A DNA stretch of 64,000 bases, from the NCBI RefSeq assembly GCF_013181195.1, contig NZ_SMZP01000009.1, positions 186,001 through 250,000 of the forward strand, written 5' to 3'. Shown here in pieces: positions 51,314 to 58,805 of the stretch. Both the position numbers and the translations under genes were made by a program. This DNA is from Caulobacter sp. RHG1 (GTDB lineage Bacteria > Pseudomonadota > Alphaproteobacteria > Caulobacterales > Caulobacteraceae). Under the pieces are notes generated by a model. It was not told where the DNA came from. It made no database searches and was given only the letters and a program-made list of their open reading frames with translations. Position 1 is the first letter of the stretch. Every line of letters starts with the position of its first letter.

Positions 51314-52456
51314 GTGATCGTCTCTTCCACGACGGATTTCCGCGAGGCGGCGCGGCGTAAGCTGCCGCGCTTCCTGTTCGACTATATCGACGGCGGCGCC
51401 TATGCCGAGCGGACCCTGGGCCGCAACGTCTCGGATCTGGCCGACATCGCCTTGCGCCAGCGGGTTCTGAAGGACGTCTCGGCGGCCGATCCCTCGACCA
51501 CCCTGTTCGGCGTCAAGCAGGCCTTGCCGGTGGCCCTGGCCCCGGTCGGCCTGACGGGCATGTACGCCCGTCGTGGCGAGTGCCAGGCCGCTCGGGCCGC
51601 CGCCAAGAAGGGCGTGCCGTTCTGCCTGTCGACCGTCTCAGTCTGCGATGTGGACGAGGTCAGCAAGGCCTCGGCCAATCCGATCTGGTTCCAGCTCTAC
51701 GTGCTGCGTGACCGGGCCTTCATGCGCGACCTGCTGATCCGCGCCCGCGAGGCCGGGGCCACCGCCCTGGTCTTCACCGTCGACATGCCCGTGCCCGGCG
51801 CCCGCTATCGCGATGCGCACTCGGGGATGAGCGGTCCCAACGCCGCCGCCCGCCGCATGATCCAGGCCATGTTCAAGCCTCAATGGGCCTGGGACGTCGG
51901 GGTCATGGGCCGGCCGCACACCCTGGGCAATGTCGCCCCGGTGCTGGGCGAGAACTCGGGCCTGGAAGACTTCATGGGCTGGCTGGGGGCGAACTTCGAC
52001 CCCTCCATCCAGTGGAAGGATCTGGAGTGGATCCGCGACCTGTGGAAGGGCCCGCTGATCATCAAGGGTGTGCTGGACCCGGAAGATGCCAAGGCCGCCG
52101 CCGACATCGGCGCGGACGGGGTCGTGGTCTCCAATCACGGCGGCCGCCAGCTGGACGGCGTGCTGTCCTCGGCTCGCGCCTTGCCGGCCATCGCCGACGC
52201 CGTGGGTGATCGCCTGACCGTGCTCGCCGACAGCGGCGTGCGCTCGGGCCTGGACGTGGTGCGGATGCTGGCCCTGGGCGCCAAGGGCGTCCTTCTGGGC
52301 CGTGCGGCCGTCTACGCCCTGGCCGCCAATGGCGAGGCCGGGGTCACCCAACTGCTGGACCTGATCGAGAAGGAGATGCGCGTGGCCATGGCCCTGACCG
52401 GCGTTCGCGACGTCGCCAGCATCGACCGCTCGATCCTGGCGGAGCTGAAGGCGTGA
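51314..52456 (+). CDS. lldD: FMN-dependent L-lactate dehydrogenase (alpha-hydroxy acid dehydrogenase)
   Basis: A 380-residue TIM-barrel FMN enzyme oxidising L-lactate to pyruvate at the membrane. FDYIDGGAYAERT opens the protein. LSTVSVCDVDEV and WFQLYVLRDR contribute FMN contacts. The substrate His/Arg pair is in SNHGGRQLDG, and LADSGVRSGLDVVRMLALGAKGVLLGR binds the phosphate. It is placed directly after lra1, and lra6 makes L-lactate, so I infer it recovers the lactate half of rhamnose. Other alpha-hydroxy acids cannot be excluded. Start is GTG 51314; its stop overlaps the acetylesterase start as GTGA. Confidence 0.9.
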   Translation: MIVSSTTDFREAARRKLPRFLFDYIDGGAYAERTLGRNVSDLADIALRQRVLKDVSAADPSTTLFGVKQALPVALAPVGLTGMYARRGECQAARAAAKKGVPFCLSTVSVCDVDEVSKASANPIWFQLYVLRDRAFMRDLLIRAREAGATALVFTVDMPVPGARYRDAHSGMSGPNAAARRMIQAMFKPQWAWDVGVMGRPHTLGNVAPVLGENSGLEDFMGWLGANFDPSIQWKDLEWIRDLWKGPLIIKGVLDPEDAKAAADIGADGVVVSNHGGRQLDGVLSSARALPAIADAVGDRLTVLADSGVRSGLDVVRMLALGAKGVLLGRAAVYALAANGEAGVTQLLDLIEKEMRVAMALTGVRDVASIDRSILAELKA

Positions 52457-53217
52457 TCGCGGCCCTGGCCCTGGCGGCCGCGGTTTCGACCACGCCGCCG
52501 CGTATCGTCATCGCCAGCGACTCGACCGCCGCCAACTACGAACCCGCCAGCTATCCGCAGATGGGCTGGGGCATGGTGCTGAAATGCTCGCTGACGCCGG
52601 ACGTCCAGGTGGTGAACCTGGCGCGTGGCGGCCGCTCGACCAAGACCTTCATCGAGGAGGGGTTGTGGGATCAGCTGCTGGCCCAGCTGACGTCCGGCGA
52701 CACGGTCCTGATCCAGTTCGGCCACAACGACGCCGACACCAAGAAGATCGTCCGCTTCACCGATCCGAACGGCGCCTACGAGGTCAACCTGCGCCGCTTC
52801 GTGGCTGACGTGCGGGCGAAGAAGGCCTCGCCGGTCCTGGTCACGCCGATCGCCCGTTGGCTGTGGGAGAACGGCGAACTCAAGGACGCCCATACCGCCT
52901 ATGCGGCGACCATCCACCGCGTGGCGAACGATCTGAAGGTTCCGCTGGTCGACCTCGACGGCGACATGATGGCGGCGCTGAAGGCGAGGGGACAGATGGC
53001 CTCGCGCGGCTTCTATCTGCAGTACGCGCCCTATGACGGGATCGCGCGCTTCCCGGACGGCATCACCGACGACACCCACGTCAACGAGCGCGGCGCCCGC
53101 CTGGGCGCGGCCCTGGTGGCGACGAGCCTGGTGAAACTGAAGCTGCCGATTTCACGCTATGTGCGGCCGGCGCCGCTGGACAACCAGGCCAAGCTGGGCG
53201 GGCCGGGCTGTCCTTAG
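52453..53217 (+). CDS. Rhamnogalacturonan acetylesterase (SGNH hydrolase, CE12 type)
   Basis: A 254-residue SGNH esterase. Catalytic blocks are ASDSTAANY (Ser), LARGGRST (Gly), FGHNDADTK (Asn) and DDTHVNERGA (Asp/His). A short hydrophobic N-terminus (MIAALALAAAVST) may be a minimal signal peptide; export is likely but weakly supported. The GTG start overlaps the lldD stop, so it is translated with the rhamnose genes. It would deacetylate rhamnogalacturonan so that lyases and GH28 can act. It is a paralogue of the enzyme at 9711 and lacks its Ala/Pro insertion. Confidence 0.87.
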   Translation: MIAALALAAAVSTTPPRIVIASDSTAANYEPASYPQMGWGMVLKCSLTPDVQVVNLARGGRSTKTFIEEGLWDQLLAQLTSGDTVLIQFGHNDADTKKIVRFTDPNGAYEVNLRRFVADVRAKKASPVLVTPIARWLWENGELKDAHTAYAATIHRVANDLKVPLVDLDGDMMAALKARGQMASRGFYLQYAPYDGIARFPDGITDDTHVNERGARLGAALVATSLVKLKLPISRYVRPAPLDNQAKLGGPGCP

Positions 53218-53227
53218 GGACAAGCTC

Positions 53228-53326
53228 TGCGTCCTTCGAGGCCCGCTCCGCGGGCGCCTCAGGATGAGGAGATCAGAAACTTCCTCATCCTGAGGTGCGA
53301 GGCAAAGCCGTGCCTCGAAGGACGCA
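53228..53326. repeat. Complex palindromic intergenic repeat between convergent genes
   Basis: Outer arms TGCGTCCTTCGAGGC (53228) and its exact complement (53312-53326) enclose inner 14-bp arms (53257-53270 and 53282-53295). Each side also carries its own small hairpin (53241-53255 and 53298-53317), so the folded form is cloverleaf-like. It fills the gap between the acetylesterase and PL22 stops. Its inner core CTCAGGRTGAGGA recurs in the 61151 repeat. Probable bidirectional terminator and member of a dispersed repeat family. Confidence 0.75.
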
Positions 53327-53332
53327 CAGCGC

Positions 53333-54670
53333 CTACTGCGCCTTGGCGATCTCCACCGCGTACACGTGGCTGGCCCCGTGCATGTTCGAGCGGAACACCA
53401 GCCACTTCTGGTCTGGCGTGAAAGTCACGTTCGGCTCCAGGCGGTAGTCGTGGTCGCGCATGTCGACCAGACGCTCGGAGTCCAGCACGCCGGGACGGGT
53501 CAGGTGCTCGGCGCCGGGGGCGTGGATGCCGGCGACATCGGGGATGGCGCGGGGTTTGAACAGCACGATCCACTTGCCGTCCGGGGCGTGGGCGACCATC
53601 TCGCTGTCGCCGCCGTCGCCGGCGAACCACTTACCGTCCGGCGAGCTGTTGAAGTGCACCGACCAGTCGTTGCGGTTGACGTGCAGCCAGTCGCGCTTGC
53701 CGGTGGCGATCTCGTATCCGGCGACCCAGAAGTCCTCGCCGCGCGGGGTCTGCAGGTCGTACCAGACGGTCTTGCCGTCGGCGCTGAACCATTCGTGGCC
53801 GGCGATCTCCATGTTCATGGTCCGGGTGTGGATCTTCACAGGCGTATCACCGGTCCTGTCCGTCCGGATCAGCCACAGGCGGTCGACCTTGTGCCAGGGA
53901 CCCTCGTGGCAGAACATCAGCAGACCCGGATCGGTTGGCGAGAACTGCAGGTGGTTCAGCCAGTCGGTGGCCTGGTGGACGATCTTGCGCTCGCCCGTCC
54001 GCGTGTCGATCGTGAAGATCTCCATCGGGATGCGGCTGTCCAGGCGAGCGTTCAGCTGCACCTCGCGGCCCTCGGCGTAGGACAGCTCCTTGCCGTCGGC
54101 GCTTTTGACGTCGTCGGGGTTCTTGGGCAGGGCGTCCATCATGTTGGCCGGGATCGGCACGTCGGTGCGCACCGCCACGCCGGCAAGCAAGGTCTCGTCG
54201 GCGTTCAGCGACTGCAGACCACCGCGCTCCATCTTCGCCACCTGGCGCGTGGCCTTGGTGTAGGGATCGGTGGCCATCACCGCCTTGGGGCCGGCCGGAT
54301 CGGCGGTCAGGGCCTTCTCGTAATAGACCGCGCCGGTCTTGCGGCCGACGAACAGCAGCCGGACCTTGCCGTCGACGATCTTGGTCAGGGCCCGGGTCTT
54401 CAGGTCCATGGCCGTGATGCCGTTCGGCGTGGAGAACACCAGCCGGTCGCCCTTGGGCGTGTAGCCGTTGTAGTTGAAATAGAGGCTGGAGCTGCCGGCC
54501 TCGCGTGACAGGCGGACCAGGCGGTGGCCGGTGGACTTGTCGATCCATTCCAACGGCGGTTCGGGCGCGCCGGGCTTGGCGGCGGTCATGACGTCCTGGG
54601 CCGGGGCGGCGCCGGCCAGCGCCAGGGAGGCCAAGGCCCCCAAGGCGAGTGATTTCACAAACGATCTCAT
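53333..54670 (-). CDS. Oligogalacturonate lyase-like beta-propeller (PL22 type)
   Basis: A 445-residue protein with a signal peptide (SLALGALASLALAGAAPAQ) and a seven-bladed propeller. The segments LNHLQFSPTDPGLLMFCHEGPWHKVDRLW and EIAGHEWFSADGKTVWYDLQ are characteristic of PL22 oligogalacturonate lyases, whose catalytic and metal-binding His and Gln lie there. It would cleave short oligogalacturonides to 4-deoxy-uronate products. The signal peptide means it is periplasmic, unlike the cytoplasmic Ogl of enterobacteria. It is the last gene of the operon starting at 57728. Confidence 0.87.
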   Translation of the reverse strand: MRSFVKSLALGALASLALAGAAPAQDVMTAAKPGAPEPPLEWIDKSTGHRLVRLSREAGSSSLYFNYNGYTPKGDRLVFSTPNGITAMDLKTRALTKIVDGKVRLLFVGRKTGAVYYEKALTADPAGPKAVMATDPYTKATRQVAKMERGGLQSLNADETLLAGVAVRTDVPIPANMMDALPKNPDDVKSADGKELSYAEGREVQLNARLDSRIPMEIFTIDTRTGERKIVHQATDWLNHLQFSPTDPGLLMFCHEGPWHKVDRLWLIRTDRTGDTPVKIHTRTMNMEIAGHEWFSADGKTVWYDLQTPRGEDFWVAGYEIATGKRDWLHVNRNDWSVHFNSSPDGKWFAGDGGDSEMVAHAPDGKWIVLFKPRAIPDVAGIHAPGAEHLTRPGVLDSERLVDMRDHDYRLEPNVTFTPDQKWLVFRSNMHGASHVYAVEIAKAQ

Positions 54671-54700
54671 GGGCTAGCCCTCCGGATGACGATGGCGGCC

Positions 54701-55372
54701 TTAAGCCGGCCGGGACACGGTGAAATTCCTGACGCGCAGGTGGCTCTGGGTCGTGCGCAGGGCGAACCAGCCGCGTGTGTAGGGTTGCGGATCCTGGAGA
54801 TCGAACAGCCGCCGGCCGTCGCTCCAGTATTCGATGCGTTGGCCGTCGGCGATCAGCCGCACGGCGCTCCAGCGGTTGGGCGTCAGCATCTCGTCGGCCG
54901 CGGCGTGGTTGTGACGCGGCAGCATGGGGCGGTCGCCGGCCCGGCCGACATAGCGGCGAAAGCGTGTGCTGGTGTTGGCGTTGCCGCCCTGGCCGACATA
55001 GTAGGTCTGCAGCGTGTCGTAGTCGGCGAAGGCGCCCGAGCGCGGATGCTTAAGCGGCGAGCCGCCGTCGGCCTCGCGCGCCATCCAGAAGGCGTTGAGG
55101 TCGCTGACTCGGTCCCACGGCCCGCCTTCCGAGACGGCCTTGGCCTCGTAGGCGATCGCCACGGGACCGGTTAGCTCGGGGCGGAACCAAGCGGTCAGGC
55201 CGCTGGGGGCGATGATGTCCAGCACGTCGTTCTGCGCCGTCACAGTCGCGGGCTTCTCCGCCTCGATCGCCCATTGGCGCAGACCGTCGCGAAAGTCATC
55301 GACGTGCAGCGGCCGGCCCGCGAATGGCGCGGCGGCGAGGCCCGCCAGCAGGTCGCGGCGGTCCAGCATCAT
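54701..55372 (-). CDS. DUF6250 family exported protein
   Basis: A 223-residue protein with a short signal-like N-terminus (MMLDRRDLLAGLAAAPFAG). The body is a probable concanavalin-type beta-sandwich (TAWFRPELTGPVAIAYEAKAV; NDLNAFWMAREADGGSP-like; YYVGQGGNANTSTRFRRY; NRWSAVRLIADGQRIEYW). It matches my recollection of DUF6250, which accompanies pectinolytic genes. The exact activity is unknown. The start overlaps the GH28 stop (ATGA), which ties it to rhamnogalacturonan or galacturonan processing. Confidence 0.78.
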   Translation of the reverse strand: MMLDRRDLLAGLAAAPFAGRPLHVDDFRDGLRQWAIEAEKPATVTAQNDVLDIIAPSGLTAWFRPELTGPVAIAYEAKAVSEGGPWDRVSDLNAFWMAREADGGSPLKHPRSGAFADYDTLQTYYVGQGGNANTSTRFRRYVGRAGDRPMLPRHNHAAADEMLTPNRWSAVRLIADGQRIEYWSDGRRLFDLQDPQPYTRGWFALRTTQSHLRVRNFTVSRPA

Positions 55373-56760
55373 GCCGGGGTCTCTTCCCGCAGCCGGACGT
55401 TCTCGAAAAGCTGCTCGGGCCGGGCGTCCGGGGTCGTGGTCTCGATGACCAGATTGTCGATCTTCAGGCCGTCGACATGTCGCGCCCACAGGCCGTGGAC
55501 CGGGGAGGGGCCGAACATGCTGGGCTCGGGATAGGCGTCGGGCAGGTCGCCCGGTTGGCGCTGCGCCCACGCGGCCGGACCGCCGCCGCGATAGGACAGG
55601 CGAATGTTCGACAGGGTGACGTTCTGGATCGGCGAGTCCGGCAGGCCCGCGATCGTCGCGGCATAGTCGGCCAGGATGTCGGTGGCGGTGATGTCGCGCA
55701 GCACGATGTTGCGCATGGCGCTGAGCGGCGTGCCCTCGGGTCCGCGTCGCCGGCCGCCAACCCGCAAGAAGATCGGCGCGGTGGTGACTTCGGAGAGGGT
55801 CAGGCGCTCGGCCACGACGTTCTCCAGCATACCGCCGTCGACGGTCTCCAGCGCCAGGCCGCGCGAGCGCACGAAGCGGCAGTCGCGGATGGTGATGTCC
55901 TTGAAGCCGCCATTGGACTCGGTGCCCAGCTTGATGCGGCCGGTGACGCGGTCCTGGTCGGGGGAAACGAGCTGGGTCCGGCCGAACGTGCCGTCCAGCA
56001 TGGTGCCGGGATCGAAGCCGCTGACCTCGCAGTGTTCGATCACCACCCGCTCGGTGGGGATGACCTCGCCCAGGGCCAGGGAGCTCTTCAGCACGATGGC
56101 GTCGTCGTTGGGCGTATTGACCTTGCAGCCGGTGACCAGCACGTCGCGGCAGGCGTCGATGTCCAGGCCGTCGCGGTTGGTGTCGACGATCAGGTCGCGC
56201 AGGATCAGGTCCTCGCAGCCGGTGGCCAGCACGGCGAAGTGGCCGCCCTGGAAGACGGTCAGCCCCTCGATGCGGGCGCGCTTCACGCGCTTGAAGGCGA
56301 TGGCCTTGTTGCCCAGGCCCGCCATGGCTTCGACCTGCGGCGACAGCTCGGCCATCACCTCGGCCGAGAGGCCGGCCATGCTGAGCGGGAATTCGCCGGC
56401 CTGCTTACTCCAGCGGGAGCCCGGGCCCTCGCGGGTCAGGCCGGCGCCGTCGATGCGGCCGGGGCCGACGATGGCAATGTCCTCGGCGTCCTCGGCCCAG
56501 ATCAGGCTGTTGCGCCAGTGGCTGTGCCCGAAGTCCTGCCACAGGTCGTGCGGATTGGGCTCGGCCGGGTCGTAGGTTCCGCCATGCAAGGCCGGATCAG
56601 CGGCCTCCAGCACGCAGCCTTCCGCCAGTTTCAGGGTCACGCCGCTGAGCAGGCGGATCGAGAACGACAGGTGACGGCCGGCCGGCAGCACGACCTCGCC
56701 GCCGCCGCGCGCATGGGCGTGGACGATGGCCGCGTTGATCGTGTCGGTGGCCAGTTTCAT
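55369..56760 (-). CDS. Glycoside hydrolase family 28 (polygalacturonase-like)
   Basis: A 463-residue right-handed beta-helix enzyme of GH28. The N-terminal AAIVHAHARGGGEVVLPAGRHLSFSIRLLSGVTLKL is typical. The catalytic Asp pair appears in NTPNDDAIVLKS, with a further Asp in DTNRDGLDIDAC, and the substrate-binding RIK is in TGRIKLGTESNGG. The usual G/SHG motif between these is replaced by SGFDPGTMLDG, with no His. ATG 56760 is chosen although the frame runs to 56910; no signal peptide is then visible. It overlaps its neighbours by 4 bases on each side. Exo-polygalacturonase or rhamnogalacturonan hydrolase are both possible. Confidence 0.85.
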   Translation of the reverse strand: MKLATDTINAAIVHAHARGGGEVVLPAGRHLSFSIRLLSGVTLKLAEGCVLEAADPALHGGTYDPAEPNPHDLWQDFGHSHWRNSLIWAEDAEDIAIVGPGRIDGAGLTREGPGSRWSKQAGEFPLSMAGLSAEVMAELSPQVEAMAGLGNKAIAFKRVKRARIEGLTVFQGGHFAVLATGCEDLILRDLIVDTNRDGLDIDACRDVLVTGCKVNTPNDDAIVLKSSLALGEVIPTERVVIEHCEVSGFDPGTMLDGTFGRTQLVSPDQDRVTGRIKLGTESNGGFKDITIRDCRFVRSRGLALETVDGGMLENVVAERLTLSEVTTAPIFLRVGGRRRGPEGTPLSAMRNIVLRDITATDILADYAATIAGLPDSPIQNVTLSNIRLSYRGGGPAAWAQRQPGDLPDAYPEPSMFGPSPVHGLWARHVDGLKIDNLVIETTTPDARPEQLFENVRLREETPA

Positions 56761-57728
56761 GCGTACAGGCCGTGGCGTTTGAAGAAGGCGTCCAGCAGGC
56801 CGGTCCAGGCCAGCACCTTGCCGTCGGGACCGGTCAGGCCCATGCCGTGGCCGCCGACCTCGAACAGATGCGCCTCGACCGGGACCTTCTGGGCGCGCAG
56901 GGCCTGCCACATCAGCACGCTGTTCTCGACCGGCACGGTGGCGTCGTCGGCCGGAGCCATGATGAAGGTCGGGGGCGTGTCGGCGGGCACCTGGCGCTCG
57001 GCCGACTGGGCCAGGCGCTGAGCGTCGCTGGGCGAGGGGCCCAGCAGTTCCGTGGCCGAGCCGGCATGCGCATGCGGCTGGGTCATGGTGATGACGGGGT
57101 AGAATAGGCCGGCTGCAAAGGGACGCGTCGGCAGCTTGTCGGCTGCGTCGACGGGCGCGTAAGTCTCGCGGGCGAACTGGGTGGCCAGACGCGCGGCGAC
57201 GTGGCCGCCGGCCGAGAAGCCCAGGGCGGCGACCTTGGCCGGGTCGACACCCAGCGAGGGCGCGCGGGCGCGGATCAGTCGCATGGCCCGCTGGGCGTCT
57301 TGCAGAGCCACGTCGGGACCGGCGGCCCAGCCGTCGGCGGGCAGGCGATAGTCCATGGCAAAGACGGTCAGGCCTTGTTCCAGAAGCCAGGCGTCGATCG
57401 GCCCGCCTTCCTTGCGGGTGGCTACCCGCCGGTAACCGCCGCCGGGGATCAGCAGCACCGCCGCGCCATTGGGCTTGACCGGCCGGCGCATGGTCAGCCA
57501 GGGCCGGGTGACGTGCAGGAAGGCCGTGTCGGTCGGATCGTTGGGCGTGCGCGCAATCACTTGCTCGGTAACCGTGACCTTTTCACCGCCTGGCGCAGGA
57601 CCGGGCCAGAGGTCGAAGATGTCGAGCTTGGAAGCGGCGACGGGCTGAGCGGCGCGCGCCAGAGCTGGGGCGGCTGCCAGACCGGCGGTCAGGCCCAGCA
57701 GGGTTCGCCGATTAGGTTCGATCGCCAT
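56757..57728 (-). CDS. Exported alpha/beta-hydrolase esterase (pectin/xylan acetylesterase-like)
   Basis: A 323-residue hydrolase with a Tat-like signal (NRRTLLGLTAGLAAAPALARA). The oxyanion segment LLIPGGGYRRVA, the nucleophile in ALGFSAGGHVAARL, and the Asp and His in PADDATVPVENS and EVGGHGMGL form a complete triad. It belongs with the acetyl-xylan esterase/pectin acetylesterase-like group. ATG 57728 has GGGAGGCG upstream. It heads the four-gene operon esterase-GH28-DUF6250-PL22 and presumably removes acetyl or methyl decorations first. Confidence 0.86.
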   Translation of the reverse strand: MAIEPNRRTLLGLTAGLAAAPALARAAQPVAASKLDIFDLWPGPAPGGEKVTVTEQVIARTPNDPTDTAFLHVTRPWLTMRRPVKPNGAAVLLIPGGGYRRVATRKEGGPIDAWLLEQGLTVFAMDYRLPADGWAAGPDVALQDAQRAMRLIRARAPSLGVDPAKVAALGFSAGGHVAARLATQFARETYAPVDAADKLPTRPFAAGLFYPVITMTQPHAHAGSATELLGPSPSDAQRLAQSAERQVPADTPPTFIMAPADDATVPVENSVLMWQALRAQKVPVEAHLFEVGGHGMGLTGPDGKVLAWTGLLDAFFKRHGLYA

Positions 57729-57799
57729 GAACGCCTCCCACTTTTCTTTGAGCAAAGTGGTAGCGGCGGTCCTGTCGGCTTTCAATGTCAAAATGCAGG

Positions 57800-57820
57800 A
57801 TATTGTCCTGCAATATGGGA
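57800..57820. promoter_or_regulatory. Candidate IclR operator ahead of the pectinolytic operon
   Basis: ATATTG (57800-57805) and CAATAT (57811-57816) are perfect inverted arms, and TGCAGGA/TCCTGCA (57794-57812) form an overlapping pair. GTCCTGCAATATGGGA (57805-57820) matches the IclR-promoter sequence at 49659 at 12 of 16 positions. It lies about 75 bases upstream of the esterase start. Confidence 0.42.
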
Positions 57821-57821
57821 T

Positions 57822-58805
57822 TTAGGTTTGAAGGGCTGGCGTGGGATCGGGAGAGCGGGTGGTCCGCCAGAGCACGAGCCCCAGGCTGCCCAGGGTCAGC
57901 TCCCGCAGGCGACGCAGCAGAGACAGGGCCAGGGCTTGGTCCGGCGTCAGGCCCAGAGCGCCGCCCATCAGCAGATAACCGCCTTCCTGCACGCCCAAGG
58001 CGCCGGGAATGGCGAAGCCCACGACCTTGGCCGCCTGGGCCAGGCCCTCGACGATCAGCGCTTGCAGCAGGGTGGGGTGCAGGCCCAAGGCCCACATGGC
58101 GACATAGGTCTCGAACGCGCCGCCGACCCACGCGGCCATGTGCCAGGCCCAGGACGCGAAGATGTTGGCGCGTTGACGGCCGATGCCGCGGAAGGCTTCG
58201 CCCAGCTCGCCAACCCGGCTGGCGATGGCGGTCCAGCGCTGCGAGAACTGGCCGATCCGCCGGCCGACCCCGGCCTTGTGGGCGACGAAGAGCCCGCCGG
58301 CCAGAGCGGCGATGACGCCCAGCATCGCCAGGCCGGCGATGGCCAGGTCGGGGTTGTTCAGCGTGACCATGGCCACGATCAGGCTGGCCAGGATGATCAT
58401 GAACAGACCCACAGTGCCGGCCAGCACGTCGACGACGCAGCTGGCGGTGGACTCGGCCATCGTCAGGCCGTTGCGCACGGCCAGCTTGGCGCGCACGACT
58501 TCACCGCCGACCTGGGCGACGGGAAGCAGGGCGTTGACGCCTTCCTTGATCAGCCGAAGCCGGAAGATGAACGCCAGGGACGGGCGGCGCTCGGGGGGCA
58601 TCAGCACCCACCAGCCCACGCCGGCCAGGAAGGTGACGGGAAGGTGAGCCAGGATCACGAACACCGCCTGCCAGCCGACCTCCAGCACCAGCGCGCGGAC
58701 GGCGCCGGCCCCATGCGTGGCCAGGAACACGGCCAGCAGGCCGATGCCGATGGTCAGCAGCCAGCCCTTCCAGGGAGAGGGCTTGGCCGGGGCCTGTGTG
58801 GTCAT
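57822..58805 (-). CDS. Flippase-like membrane protein (LPG synthase TM / AglD family)
   Basis: A 327-residue polytopic protein of the UPF0104/AglD family, with about eight spans. The first is WLLTIGIGLLAVFLATHGAG. Conserved family segments are LRLIKEGVNALLPVAQVGGEVVRA and GFAIPGALGVQEGGYLLMG. HpnL is a related hopanoid-linked member. It overlaps the glycosyltransferase gene by 4 bases, so it probably moves or serves a lipid-linked product of that enzyme. It may belong functionally with the sphingolipid genes to the right, but this is not shown. Confidence 0.83.
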   Translation of the reverse strand: MTTQAPAKPSPWKGWLLTIGIGLLAVFLATHGAGAVRALVLEVGWQAVFVILAHLPVTFLAGVGWWVLMPPERRPSLAFIFRLRLIKEGVNALLPVAQVGGEVVRAKLAVRNGLTMAESTASCVVDVLAGTVGLFMIILASLIVAMVTLNNPDLAIAGLAMLGVIAALAGGLFVAHKAGVGRRIGQFSQRWTAIASRVGELGEAFRGIGRQRANIFASWAWHMAAWVGGAFETYVAMWALGLHPTLLQALIVEGLAQAAKVVGFAIPGALGVQEGGYLLMGGALGLTPDQALALSLLRRLRELTLGSLGLVLWRTTRSPDPTPALQT

